Shown in pieces: positions 1 to 9,283 of a stretch of DNA of 53,469 nucleotides. The translations under genes and the position numbers were made by a program. The stretch's first letter is position 1, and each line of letters begins with the position of its first letter. The stretch is taken from NCBI GenBank assembly GCA_022072205.1, contig JAJVID010000070.1, positions 1 to 53,469 on the forward strand, read 5' to 3'. The stretch is from Acidobacteriota bacterium (GTDB lineage: Bacteria; Acidobacteriota; Blastocatellia; RBC074). The notes below the pieces were generated by a model that was not told the DNA's origin, did no database searches, and worked only from the letters and a program-made list of their open reading frames with translations.

Positions 1-1229
1 CGTTTTATCTGGACGCGGCCAGGATGGCGTTGCAGGAGATATTGGCTCACAAGCTGCGCGCCTTTTTGACTTTGATAGGAATCATCATCGGCGTGTCTTC
101 GGTGACGCTGGTGGGCGCGGCCATCAGCGGGCTGAACGCTTATGTCGTGAATCAGATCTCGGAGATATTCGGGGCCAACCACTTCATGATCGCCCGTATC
201 GCTTACGCGGGAAAGATCAGCCAGGAAAAGTTGGAAGACATGTATCGCCGGAACAAACAGATCGAGTGGGACGATTATGAATGGTTGAAACGTCATTGCT
301 CGACATGCGCCGAGGTCGGGGCGGCGGCGCGACTGCGGGTTGATCTGAATCACGAAGGGCAGGAATTGGACGGCGCGTGGGCCATCGGCGTGACCGCCAA
401 CATGAAGGATATCGAGAACAAGACGATCGTTGATGGACGCTTCATCGCCCCGCACGAAGTGGAGCAGGCGTCCCTGGTGTGCGTCATCGGCGCGGGGGCG
501 CGCGAGAAGTTTTTCCCCGATGCCGACCCGCTGGGCAATACGATCAAGATCAGCGGAGTCCCTTTGCGGATTGTGGGTGTGGAGAAGAAACGCGGAGTCT
601 TTCTAGGCGATTCGATGGACAACCACGCCTACATCCCGCTGACGACTTTCGGACGTCTTTTCGGCCGGCGGCAGAATTTGGAGTTGCACGGTCGAGCCAC
701 GAGCCGCGAGGAATTCGCCATGACGGTTGAGGAGGCCCGTATGACGATGCGGAACCGCCGCAAACTGGCGCCTGGCGAAGAGGATGATTTCGCCATCGCC
801 AATGTAGAAGACCTCAACACTCAGGTTGATCAGTTCACCGGCCTAATCGCGCTGGTGGTGACGCCGATCACGCTCATCTCGCTCCTCGTGGGCGGGATCG
901 TGATCATGAACATCATGCTGGTCAGCGTCACCGAGCGAACCTTCGAGATCGGGCTGCGCAAGGCCATGGGCGCGCGGCGCAGACACATCCTGCTGCAATT
1001 TTTGATCGAATCGGCGCTGCTCGCTTCATTGGGCGGAGTGTTGGGCTTGTCGCTTGCGGTCGCCGTCGCGTGGGTGATGAACGTGGCGACTACCGTGCCG
1101 ATGAAGATCACGCCTTTTTACATCCTCCTGTCGCTTTTGGTTTCGGGTGGCATCGGATTGATCTTCGGCGTTTACCCTGCACACAAGGCGGCGCGGCTCG
1201 ATCCGATTGTGGCGTTGACCAGGGAGTGA
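1..1229 (+). CDS. ABC transporter permease, MacB/FtsX type (5' partial)
   Basis: Inner-membrane permease subunit of a MacB-like efflux ABC transporter. An N-terminal membrane segment ([10 protein letters not shown]) is followed by a long periplasmic MacB_PCD domain and three C-terminal membrane segments of the FtsX fold, with the typical [17 protein letters not shown] loop. The reading frame is open to the window edge before the first ATG at 24 (preceding residues FYLDAAR), and the neighbouring paralogue has about 15 more N-terminal residues, so the true start probably lies outside the window. It is followed by a second permease of the same family; the ATPase and membrane-fusion partners are not visible and may lie to the left. 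The position just upstream of NRPS genes suggests peptide export or self-protection, which is inference. Confidence 0.88.
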   Translation, partial: FYLDAARMALQEILAHKLRAFLTLIGIIIGVSSVTLVGAAISGLNAYVVNQISEIFGANHFMIARIAYAGKISQEKLEDMYRRNKQIEWDDYEWLKRHCSTCAEVGAAARLRVDLNHEGQELDGAWAIGVTANMKDIENKTIVDGRFIAPHEVEQASLVCVIGAGAREKFFPDADPLGNTIKISGVPLRIVGVEKKRGVFLGDSMDNHAYIPLTTFGRLFGRRQNLELHGRATSREEFAMTVEEARMTMRNRRKLAPGEEDDFAIANVEDLNTQVDQFTGLIALVVTPITLISLLVGGIVIMNIMLVSVTERTFEIGLRKAMGARRRHILLQFLIESALLASLGGVLGLSLAVAVAWVMNVATTVPMKITPFYILLSLLVSGGIGLIFGVYPAHKAARLDPIVALTRE

Positions 1230-1241
1230 AGGGAAGACCTT

Positions 1242-1340
1242 TCAACACAAAGGGTCAAAGGGTCAAGGGATCAAAGAGGACAAAGGGCTTTAACGCCTTT
1301 CAAGCCTTTGATCCTTTGATCCTTTGACCCTTTGTGTTGA
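1242..1340. repeat. Imperfect palindrome of short tandem words between permease genes
   Basis: The outer 20 bases at 1242-1261 are perfectly inverted at 1321-1340. Each arm continues inward as variants of the words TCAAAGG and CCTTTGA, giving a nearly 100-base imperfect hairpin that fills most of the gap between the two permease genes. There is no uridine tract, so a simple intrinsic terminator is unlikely. It belongs to the group of word-built hairpins seen elsewhere in the window. Confidence 0.85.
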
Positions 1341-1370
1341 AAAAAATTGGTATCTACTTTGGGGAGAAAT

Positions 1371-2624
1371 ATGAAGTCCTATAAGTTCAGGCCCGGCGAA
1401 GCGGTCGTGATCGCGCTGGGCAGCATGCGGGCGCACAAGTTCCGCAGCTTTCTGACCATTCTCGGAATCGTCATCGGAGTAATGACCGTCATCGTGGTGG
1501 CGTCGCTGCTCACCGGCGCGCGCAAAGGCGTGATCGCCCTGATCGAGCAGTACGGCTCCAACAACATCTACGCGTTCCATTATTCGACGGGGCCGAGTAT
1601 CAGGTCGCGTGATCGTGATGAGATCAGGCGCAAGCCGCTGCGTCCTGAAGACGGCGAGGCGATCCTCGCCCGGGCGGACGCCGTCGAAGATGTCGCCAAC
1701 ATCGGTTATGTCTGGCGAATTGATCGCACGCTGGCTTATCAGGGGGCGACTTACAAACAGGCTTACCTGCAAGGCGTCACGCCGAGTTACGCGCGAGTGG
1801 CCAGCCTGAATTTGCGGGAAGGGCGCTTCATAAATGAGATTGATGACCAACACCAGCGCGACGTCATTGTCGTCGGCGTCAACGTGGTCGAAGCCCTCTT
1901 CCCGCATCTGAACCGGATCGTCGGACGGCAGATCAAATTGAGCGGAAAGATGTTCGAAGTCATCGGAGTGTTGGAGCAGAGAAAGAGCGGCTTCTTCATC
2001 GAGAACGAAGAGGACAACGTCGCGTTCATCCCTTACCGGACGGCGCGCAAACTTTCGCCTGAAGACGAATCGCTGATGCTGGTGATCCGGGCCAGGAGCG
2101 GGCAGTTGTGGCAGGCGTTGAATCAGACCGAGGAGATTCTGCGCCGACAACGCGGGATCGGATTCGGCGAGCCGAACGATTTCGATCTGAAAACGGCTGA
2201 CAAGTTCGCCGAGCAGTTCGACAACATCACGGGAACTCTGGGACTGGTGGCCATCGCCATCTCCGGCATCGCGCTGCTCGTCGGCGGGATCGGAGTCATG
2301 AACATCATGCTCGTGACCGTGACGGAGCGCACGCGCGAGATCGGCGTCCGCAAAGCGGTCGGGGCGCGCCGTCGAGACATCATCAGTCAATTCCTGTGCG
2401 AAGCCATGACGCTGACTTCGCTGGGCGGAATCGTGGGCGTTGCGCTCGCCGCGGGGATCAGTCAGGCCGCCAGATTTTTCATTCCTGAATTACCGGCCTC
2501 GATACCGCTATGGGCGGTCGGCGCCGGAGTGGCGGTGGCGACCGTCACGGGGCTGATCTTCGGCGTCTGGCCGGCGAGGAAGGCCGCGCGGATGGAGCCG
2601 ACTGAATGCCTGCGTTACGAATAA
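1371..2624 (+). CDS. ABC transporter permease, MacB/FtsX type
   Basis: Complete paralogue of the preceding gene, 417 residues. It has an N-terminal membrane segment (FLTILGIVIGVM), a periplasmic MacB_PCD domain in the middle, and an FtsX domain with three helices and the loop TERTREIGVRKAVGARR. The start at 1371 is chosen because GGGGAG at 1361-1366 is well spaced before it; a TTG at 1347 in the same frame lacks such a site. Two different permeases in tandem could form a heterodimer with an ATPase encoded elsewhere. The adjacent NRPS locus suggests export of the peptide, but MacB-type pumps also export lipoproteins, toxins and drugs, so the substrate is unknown. Confidence 0.9.
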   Translation: MKSYKFRPGEAVVIALGSMRAHKFRSFLTILGIVIGVMTVIVVASLLTGARKGVIALIEQYGSNNIYAFHYSTGPSIRSRDRDEIRRKPLRPEDGEAILARADAVEDVANIGYVWRIDRTLAYQGATYKQAYLQGVTPSYARVASLNLREGRFINEIDDQHQRDVIVVGVNVVEALFPHLNRIVGRQIKLSGKMFEVIGVLEQRKSGFFIENEEDNVAFIPYRTARKLSPEDESLMLVIRARSGQLWQALNQTEEILRRQRGIGFGEPNDFDLKTADKFAEQFDNITGTLGLVAIAISGIALLVGGIGVMNIMLVTVTERTREIGVRKAVGARRRDIISQFLCEAMTLTSLGGIVGVALAAGISQAARFFIPELPASIPLWAVGAGVAVATVTGLIFGVWPARKAARMEPTECLRYE

Positions 2625-2658
2625 GCCTGCGGAAAAATGCTTGTGCGTAATCGTTCTT

Positions 2659-2759
2659 CATTTTCCATTTTCCAATTGCCATTTTTCATTTGTCATTGCG
2701 TCCGGGGCCGCAACTCCGGCAATGGCAAATGAAAAATGGCAATTGGAAAATGGAAAATG
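2659..2759. repeat. 41-base-arm inverted repeat upstream of the NRPS genes
   Basis: The arms at 2659-2699 and 2719-2759 match at 40 of 41 positions around a 19-base GC-rich loop. The arms are built of repeated words such as ATTTTCC and AATTGCC. The element sits 36 bases before the start codon of the first NRPS gene, so a folded transcript would place a large stem in its leader. Whether it is regulatory or only a repeat element cannot be told from sequence. Confidence 0.9.
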
Positions 2760-2795
2760 GAAATGCTTCAAAATCTTTGCCCGACTGCTTAACTG

Positions 2796-5700
2796 ATGAA
2801 GAACTCTCAGACAAATAAACTGACCTCTTTGGATATTTCGGAACATGATGTCTATGTCTTTCCGGCCTCTTTCGCTCAGCGAAGGATGTGGTTTCTGGAT
2901 CAATTCCAGCCCGGAAGCCCGTTCTACAACATTCCGATGGCCGTGCGCATAAAAGGCGCGTTGCGCGCCGGCGCGCTGGAACACGCGATTCAGGAGATCG
3001 CCCGGCGGCACGAATCACTGCGAACCACTTTCGCCGTGATGGATGGCGAGCCGGTTCAGGTGATCAACTCCGCGATGAACATCACTCTGGACAGAGTGAA
3101 TCTCCGGAGTTTGTCGGAGCGGGAGCGCGAGGACGAGATTCATCGCCGGGCAATTGTTGAAGCGCAACGGCCATTCAATCTGGCCGAAGGGCCTTTGCTG
3201 CGGGCGACGCTGCTCAAACTGCGAGAGGAAGATCACGCGCTGCTGCTGACAATGCATCACATCGTTTCCGACGCGTGGTCGCTCGGAGTCTTTATCCGTG
3301 AGTTGGCGGTTCTCTACGACGCGTTTTCAAAAGAGAAACCTTCGCCGCTTCCCGATCTGTCTCTGCAATACGCCGACTTCACCGAATGGCAGCGCGAATG
3401 GTTGCAGGGTGAAGTGATGGAGGCGCAACTCGATTACTGGCGCGAGCGATTGGGCGACAATCCTCCACCGCTGATGCTGCCCACCGATTTTCCGAGGCCG
3501 GCGGTTCAAACCTCGCGCGGCGCCAAACTGTCGCTCTCGCTTCCGAAGCCGCTGGCCAAATCGCTTCAGGAGTTGAGCCGGCGCGAGGGTGCGACATTGT
3601 TCATGACCTTGCTGGCGGCGTTCCAGGTCTTGCTGCATCGCTACACCGGGCAGGACGACATCAGCGTCGGGACGCCGGTCGCCAATCGCAACCGGGCTGA
3701 AATCGAGGCGATGATCGGCTGCTTCATCAACACGCTGGTCATGCGAACCAATCTCTCCGGCGATCCGAGCTTCCGCGAATTGTTGCGCCGCGCGCGTGAA
3801 GTGGCTCTGGGCGCTTACGCCAATCAGGACATCCCGTTTGAAAAACTGGTCGAAGAACTCAAGCCCGAACGCGATATGAGCCGCCCGTCGCTCTTCCAGG
3901 TCATGCTCATCCTGCAAAACACGCCCGGAGGCGTCGAGGTTGCGGAGCACGGGCTGACGCTGAGCGCCTTGAAGATTGACAAGAAGACCGCGAACTTCGA
4001 TCTGACGCTGACGATGGTTGAAGAGGCCAGAGGATTGAGCGCGGCGGCGGAATACAACACCGATCTTTTCGAGGCCGCAACCATCGAACGCCTGCTCCAA
4101 CATTTTCAGACTTTGCTGGAAGGCGTTGTCGCCAATCCAGACCAGCGCATTACATCCTTGCCGATATTGCCGGAGGCTGAGAAACGCCGATTGCTGGTGG
4201 AGTGGAACGGCGTTGACGCGGATTACTCGCTGGAACGCTGCATCCATCAATTGTTCGAGGCCCAAGCCGAGCGCGCGCCGGACGCGGTCGCGGTGGTTTG
4301 CGAAGGGAGTTGTCTGACTTACGGCGAACTGAACCGGCGCGCCAATCAGCTTGCGCATCATCTGCGCGAGCTTGGCGTCGAGCCGGAGACGCCAGTGGGA
4401 ATCTGCGTCGAGCGTTCAGCAGAGATGGTCATCGGCGCGATGGCGACGCTCAAGGCTGGCGGAGCCTACACGCCGCTCGATCCGGCTTATCCCGAAGAGC
4501 GATTGAAGTTCATGCTCAATGACGCTCAGGCGAAGGTCTTGTTGACGCGGAAAGAATTGCGGATTGCGGATTGCGGATTGCGGATTGCGACAGTCTGTTT
4601 CGACACGGATTGGGAAACCATCGCGCGCGAGAGCGCAGAGAATCCCAATCCCACAGCGACCGCTGAGAATCTCGCTTACGTCATTTACACATCCGGCTCG
4701 ACGGGACAATCGAAGGGAGTGATGGTCAGCCACGACGGCCTGGTCAACGCTTATCTGGCCTGGGAGCGGGCTTACGAACTGGGCCGCGCCGCGACGTGTC
4801 ATTTGCAGATGGCCAGCTTCCCATTCGATGTTTGCGCGGGCGATATGATTCGCGCTCTGTGCTCCGGCGGAAAGCTTGTCATCTGCCCGCGAGATTCGCT
4901 GCTGGACGCCGGAGAGTTGTACGCGTTGATGCGCAGGGAATCGGTGGATTGCGCGGAGTTCGTCCCGGCGGTGATGCGTAACCTGATGGCGCATTTGGAA
5001 GTGATCGGCGAGTCGCTCGATTTCATGCGCGTGCTGGTGGTCGGCTCTGACGTGTGGTACGCGAGCGAGTATCAAAGATGTCTGCGGTTGTGCGGCGCTC
5101 GGACGCGGCTGATCAATTCTTTCGGTTTGACCGAGACGACGATTGACAGCGCGTATTTTGAGGACAGCGGCATTGATTTACCGGCTGATCGTGTGACGCC
5201 GATTGGCCGCCCGTTTCCCAACACGCAGATTTACGTGTTGGATTCAAATCTGCAACCGGCGCCCATCGGAGTCTACGGCGAAATCTTTGTCGGCGGGCCG
5301 GGCGTGGCCAGAGGCTATCGCGGCAAACCCGATCTGACCGCAGAGAAATTCATTCCAAATCCATTCAGCAAAACAGCGGGCGCGCGGCTGTATAAAACCG
5401 GAGACCTGGCCCGCTGGCTGCCGGGCGGCGACATCGAATTCGCAGGGCGTTGCGACGATCAGGTCAAGATTCGCGGATTCCGAATCGAAATCGGAGAAAT
5501 CGAGGCGGCGCTCGGCGAACACTCGAATTTGCGCGAAGCCGTCGCCGCAGTCCGCGAAGATCAGCCCGGAGAAAAACGACTCGCGGCATATTTCGTTCCC
5601 GCGAGCGAACCCGCGCCCACGCCCGGCGAGTTGCGCCGATTCCTGTTGGAGCGATTGCCGGAGTATCTGGTTCCATCGTCGTTCACGCGGATGGACGGTT

Positions 5701-8700
5701 TGCCGCTGACTCCGAACGGCAAGATTGACAGGCGCGCGCTGCCCGCGCCCGAACCGTCGCGGCGGGAATCGGATGAGGATTTCGTCGCGCCGCGCACTCC
5801 GGTTGAAGAGATGCTGGCGGGCGTCTGGATGCAGGTTCTGAAAATCGGCGCAGTGAGCGTTCACGACAATTTCTTCGCCATCGGCGGCCATTCGCTGCTG
5901 GCGACTCAGGTGAATTCACGCTTGCGCGACGCTTTCAATGTGGATTTGCCGCTGCGCAATATCTTTGAATTTCCCACCATCGCCGGGTTTGCCGAGAAGA
6001 TCGAGATGGCGCTGGCGGCGAAATCCGAGTCCGGGATTCCGCCTCTGCGCCCGGCGCCGCGCGATCAGGACTTGCCGCTTTCATTCGCGCAGGAGCGTTT
6101 GTGGTTTCTCGATCAGCTTACGCCCGGCGCCGCCTCGTACAACATCGCCGAGGCTTATCGGCTTTCCGGCCCGCTCAACGTGGATGCGCTGGAACGCAGC
6201 CTCAACGAGATTGTGCGGCGCCACGAAGCGTTACGAACTACTTTTGCAACTGTGGACTCGCGTCCGGTTCAGATGGTCGCGCCTGAGTTGAGATTGAATT
6301 TGCCGGTGATTGATTTGAGAGGGACGCCGGAGCGAAAGATCGAAGCCGAACGGCTTGCGGCTGAAGAAGCGCGGAAGCCGTTCGATCTGGCTCGCGGCCC
6401 GCTCGTGCGCGCGACGCTGCTGCGGCTGGGTGAAGAAGAGCATGCCGTTTTGTTGACCGTTCATCACATCGTCTCCGACGACTGGTCAACGTTCGTCTAT
6501 CTGCGCGAGATTGCGATTCTCTACGACGCGTTCGTCGCCGGGCGGCCTTCGCCATTGCCTGAGCTTCCTATTCAGTACGCCGATTACGCCTGCTGGCAGC
6601 GGCAATCGCTTCAGGGAGACGTGTTGGAAAACCAGCGCGCCTACTGGAAGTGGCGGCTGGCGGGCGCTCCGCCGAGTTTGGATTTACCGACAAATCGCCC
6701 GCGTCCGACGATTCAAAGTTCTCGCGGCGCCAGCCAATCGTTTGTCCTGACCGAAGAGCTTTCAGCCGCGCTCGCCGCGTTGAGCCGCCAGGAAGGCGCG
6801 ACGATGTTCATGACGCTGCTGGCCGCGTTTCAAACTTTGCTTCATCGCTACACCGGCCAGGACGACATCATCGTTGGCAGCCCCGTCACCAACCGCAACC
6901 GGTCGGAGCTTGAAGGTCTGATCGGATTTTTCGTCAACACGCTGGCGCTGCGCGGCGATTTGAGCGGCGCGCCCAGCTTCCGCGAATTGCTGCGGCGAGT
7001 CCGCGAGACAGCGCTCGAAGCTTACGCGCATCAGGACATGCCGTTTGAAAAATTGGTGCAGGAGTTGCAGCCCAATCGAGACCTGAGCCGCACGCCGATA
7101 TTTCAGGCGATGCTGGTGATGCAAAACATTCCCCGGCAATCGCCCGAACTGGCGCGGCAGGGGCTGAGCTTAAGCTCGATGAAGTTGCCAAGCGTAGTAG
7201 CGAAATTCGATCTGACTTTGTTTATGACCGAATCGGGCGGCAGATTGAGCGGCGCGCTGAATTACAACACCGATCTCTTTGATGACGACGCCATCGCAAG
7301 AATGCTGGATCATTTTCGGAATCTGCTCGAATCCATCGCGGATGATCCTGATCGCCGCATCGCGGCGTTGCCGATGTTGTCGGAAGCGGAAGAGCGGCTG
7401 CTGTTGGCCGAATGGAGCGGAAGCAGGGACGACGCTCCGCTCGACCGCTGTCTGCATCAACTGTTTGAAGATCAGGTGGAGCGCGCTCCCGACGCCATCG
7501 CGGTAATTTTTGAAGACGAGAGCCTGAGTTATCGCGAGTTGAATCAGCGAGCCAATCAAATGGCTCGATACCTGCGTAAGCTGGGCGTTGAGCAGGAGAC
7601 GCTGGTCGGCGTTTGTCTGGATCGCTCGATTGAGATGATGGTCGGGTTGCTTGGCGTTCTCAAAGTCGGCGGGGCCTATGTGCCGCTCGATCCGAACTAT
7701 CCGGCGGATCGGCTGACTTTTATGATCGAGGACTCTTGCGCGCGGTTGATTCTTACTCAAAAGCATTTGATGGGATTGTTGCAGTCACAGGCGGCGCGGC
7801 TCTGCTGTCTCGATGACGAATGGCCGGTGATTGCGCGCGAGAGCGAAGAGAATTTGGAGACACGGACGGCGGCGGAGAATCTGGCGTATGTGATCTACAC
7901 ATCCGGTTCCACCGGCAGGCCGAAAGGGACGTTGATCACTCATCGGGGGCTGACCAATTATCTGAACTGGTGTCTTGCGGCTTATCCCGTCGCGGCTGGG
8001 CGTGGCTCCGTGGTTCATTCGACGATTGCTTTCGACGCCACGATCACCGCGTTGTTCGCGCCGTTGCTGGCCGGGCGCGCCGTGCGGATGCTTCCCGAAG
8101 GAATCTCTCTCGACGCGCTGGCCGACACTTTGCGCCGGGAGGGAGACTACAGCCTGATCAAAATCACGCCAGCGCATCTCGATCTGCTCAGCCATCAACT
8201 GTCGCGCGAAGAAGCTTGCAAATTGACCAAAGCTTTTGTCATCGGCGGCGAGAACCTGCTGAAAGAACAGATTCGCTTCTGGCAGGAGCATGCCGGAGAG
8301 ACGCATTTGTTCAATGAATACGGGCCTACTGAAGCGGTGGTTGGGTGCGTGGTTTACGACGCGATGCCGGACGCGGCTGGGAGCGGATCGGTTCCGATTG
8401 GGCGGCCAATTCCTAACACGCAGGTTTATGCGCTCGATCAGTATCTGCGGCCTGTGCCCGCTGGCGCGCGAGGCGAACTGTATCTGGGCGGAGTCGGTTT
8501 GGCTCGCGGCTATCTTGATCGCGCGGAATTGACGGCGGAGAAATTCATTCCTCATCCGTTCAGCGATACGCCGGGCGAGCGGCTTTATCGAACCGGCGAT
8601 GTTGTGCGCTTTCTGCCGGACGGCAAGCTGGAATTTCTGGGCCGCGCTGATGAGCAGGTGAAGATTCGCGGATACCGGGTCGAATGCGGCGAGATCGAGT

Positions 8701-9281
8701 CGCTGTTGTGTCAACACGAAGGCGTGCGCGAGGCCGTCGTTATTGCTCGCGAGGATGTTCCGGGAGACCGGCGGCTGGTCGCTTATTGCGTGGCTCAGGT
8801 CCGGGGCGAATTGCCCGCTCACGGCGATTTGCGGAATTTCCTGAAAGAGCGGCTGCCGGAATACATGATCCCGTCGTTCTTCATCGAGCTTGAAGCGCTG
8901 CCGCTGACGTTGAACGGGAAGGTGGATCGGCGGGCGTTGCCCGCGCCGGATAAAGCGCGGCCAGAACTGAAAGCTGAATTCGTCGCTCCGCGCACACCGG
9001 CTGAAGAGCGATTGGCCGCAATCTGCGCCGACGTGCTCGGCCTTGAGCGAGTAGGCGTCCACGATCATTTCTTCGAACTGGGCGGTCACTCGCTGCTTGC
9101 CACTCAGGTCGTTTCGCGCGTGCGCCAGGCATTCGAGATCGAACTCCCATTGCGCTCCCTGTTTGAAACCCCCACCGTAGCCGGATTGGCTGAAAACATT
9201 GAAACAATTCTGTGGGCGGCCAAAAGCTCACAAGCTCCTCCCGGCGACACAGCGCACGATCGGGAAGAGGGAGAAATATAG
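2796..9281 (+). CDS. Non-ribosomal peptide synthetase, C-A-T-C-A-T
   Basis: Two-module cytoplasmic assembly-line enzyme of 2161 residues. Condensation 1 lies at about 20-450 (HHIVSDAW, H154/H155/D159), adenylation 1 at 480-985 (YTSGSTG at 631, A10 lysine 976), carrier 1 around Ser1033, condensation 2 at 1085-1520 (H1223/H1224/D1228), adenylation 2 at 1545-2045 (A10 lysine 2042) and carrier 2 around Ser2099. Hand alignment to GrsA gives pocket codes DVGELVSIDK, close to the Orn/Dab type DVGEIGSIDK, and DATKFIEVGK, close to the Asn type DLTKLGEVGK. The gene begins with a C domain and has no loading module, so it may take a fatty acid or another starter. It has no C-terminal thioesterase. The start at 2796 has only a weak ribosome site. 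A heptamer array is embedded in adenylation 1. Confidence 0.95.
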   Translation: MKNSQTNKLTSLDISEHDVYVFPASFAQRRMWFLDQFQPGSPFYNIPMAVRIKGALRAGALEHAIQEIARRHESLRTTFAVMDGEPVQVINSAMNITLDRVNLRSLSEREREDEIHRRAIVEAQRPFNLAEGPLLRATLLKLREEDHALLLTMHHIVSDAWSLGVFIRELAVLYDAFSKEKPSPLPDLSLQYADFTEWQREWLQGEVMEAQLDYWRERLGDNPPPLMLPTDFPRPAVQTSRGAKLSLSLPKPLAKSLQELSRREGATLFMTLLAAFQVLLHRYTGQDDISVGTPVANRNRAEIEAMIGCFINTLVMRTNLSGDPSFRELLRRAREVALGAYANQDIPFEKLVEELKPERDMSRPSLFQVMLILQNTPGGVEVAEHGLTLSALKIDKKTANFDLTLTMVEEARGLSAAAEYNTDLFEAATIERLLQHFQTLLEGVVANPDQRITSLPILPEAEKRRLLVEWNGVDADYSLERCIHQLFEAQAERAPDAVAVVCEGSCLTYGELNRRANQLAHHLRELGVEPETPVGICVERSAEMVIGAMATLKAGGAYTPLDPAYPEERLKFMLNDAQAKVLLTRKELRIADCGLRIATVCFDTDWETIARESAENPNPTATAENLAYVIYTSGSTGQSKGVMVSHDGLVNAYLAWERAYELGRAATCHLQMASFPFDVCAGDMIRALCSGGKLVICPRDSLLDAGELYALMRRESVDCAEFVPAVMRNLMAHLEVIGESLDFMRVLVVGSDVWYASEYQRCLRLCGARTRLINSFGLTETTIDSAYFEDSGIDLPADRVTPIGRPFPNTQIYVLDSNLQPAPIGVYGEIFVGGPGVARGYRGKPDLTAEKFIPNPFSKTAGARLYKTGDLARWLPGGDIEFAGRCDDQVKIRGFRIEIGEIEAALGEHSNLREAVAAVREDQPGEKRLAAYFVPASEPAPTPGELRRFLLERLPEYLVPSSFTRMDGLPLTPNGKIDRRALPAPEPSRRESDEDFVAPRTPVEEMLAGVWMQVLKIGAVSVHDNFFAIGGHSLLATQVNSRLRDAFNVDLPLRNIFEFPTIAGFAEKIEMALAAKSESGIPPLRPAPRDQDLPLSFAQERLWFLDQLTPGAASYNIAEAYRLSGPLNVDALERSLNEIVRRHEALRTTFATVDSRPVQMVAPELRLNLPVIDLRGTPERKIEAERLAAEEARKPFDLARGPLVRATLLRLGEEEHAVLLTVHHIVSDDWSTFVYLREIAILYDAFVAGRPSPLPELPIQYADYACWQRQSLQGDVLENQRAYWKWRLAGAPPSLDLPTNRPRPTIQSSRGASQSFVLTEELSAALAALSRQEGATMFMTLLAAFQTLLHRYTGQDDIIVGSPVTNRNRSELEGLIGFFVNTLALRGDLSGAPSFRELLRRVRETALEAYAHQDMPFEKLVQELQPNRDLSRTPIFQAMLVMQNIPRQSPELARQGLSLSSMKLPSVVAKFDLTLFMTESGGRLSGALNYNTDLFDDDAIARMLDHFRNLLESIADDPDRRIAALPMLSEAEERLLLAEWSGSRDDAPLDRCLHQLFEDQVERAPDAIAVIFEDESLSYRELNQRANQMARYLRKLGVEQETLVGVCLDRSIEMMVGLLGVLKVGGAYVPLDPNYPADRLTFMIEDSCARLILTQKHLMGLLQSQAARLCCLDDEWPVIARESEENLETRTAAENLAYVIYTSGSTGRPKGTLITHRGLTNYLNWCLAAYPVAAGRGSVVHSTIAFDATITALFAPLLAGRAVRMLPEGISLDALADTLRREGDYSLIKITPAHLDLLSHQLSREEACKLTKAFVIGGENLLKEQIRFWQEHAGETHLFNEYGPTEAVVGCVVYDAMPDAAGSGSVPIGRPIPNTQVYALDQYLRPVPAGARGELYLGGVGLARGYLDRAELTAEKFIPHPFSDTPGERLYRTGDVVRFLPDGKLEFLGRADEQVKIRGYRVECGEIESLLCQHEGVREAVVIAREDVPGDRRLVAYCVAQVRGELPAHGDLRNFLKERLPEYMIPSFFIELEALPLTLNGKVDRRALPAPDKARPELKAEFVAPRTPAEERLAAICADVLGLERVGVHDHFFELGGHSLLATQVVSRVRQAFEIELPLRSLFETPTVAGLAENIETILWAAKSSQAPPGDTAHDREEGEI
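4556..4590 (+). repeat. Five-copy ATTGCGG array inside adenylation domain 1
   Basis: Five head-to-tail copies of the heptamer ATTGCGG (the last ends in A) lie in frame within the first NRPS gene. They encode the peptide ELRIADCGLRIA directly after the LLTR segment, in the variable loop before the YTSGSTG motif. The same loop in the adenylation domain of the second NRPS gene carries the reverse complement of the same heptamer, while module 2 has ordinary sequence there. Confidence 0.9.
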
Positions 9282-9283
9282 TT

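Noticed and set aside
1242-1340. Rho-independent terminator after the first permease gene
   Set aside because: The stem is very long and word-built, with no uridine tract, and the next gene is probably co-transcribed.
4556-4590. Possible CRISPR-like tandem array
   Set aside because: Units are 7 bases with no spacers; it is a short tandem repeat in a coding loop.
7785-9089. Open frame of 434 codons on the minus strand inside the NRPS gene
   Set aside because: Antisense shadow of adenylation domain 2; no ribosome site and no recognisable motif.
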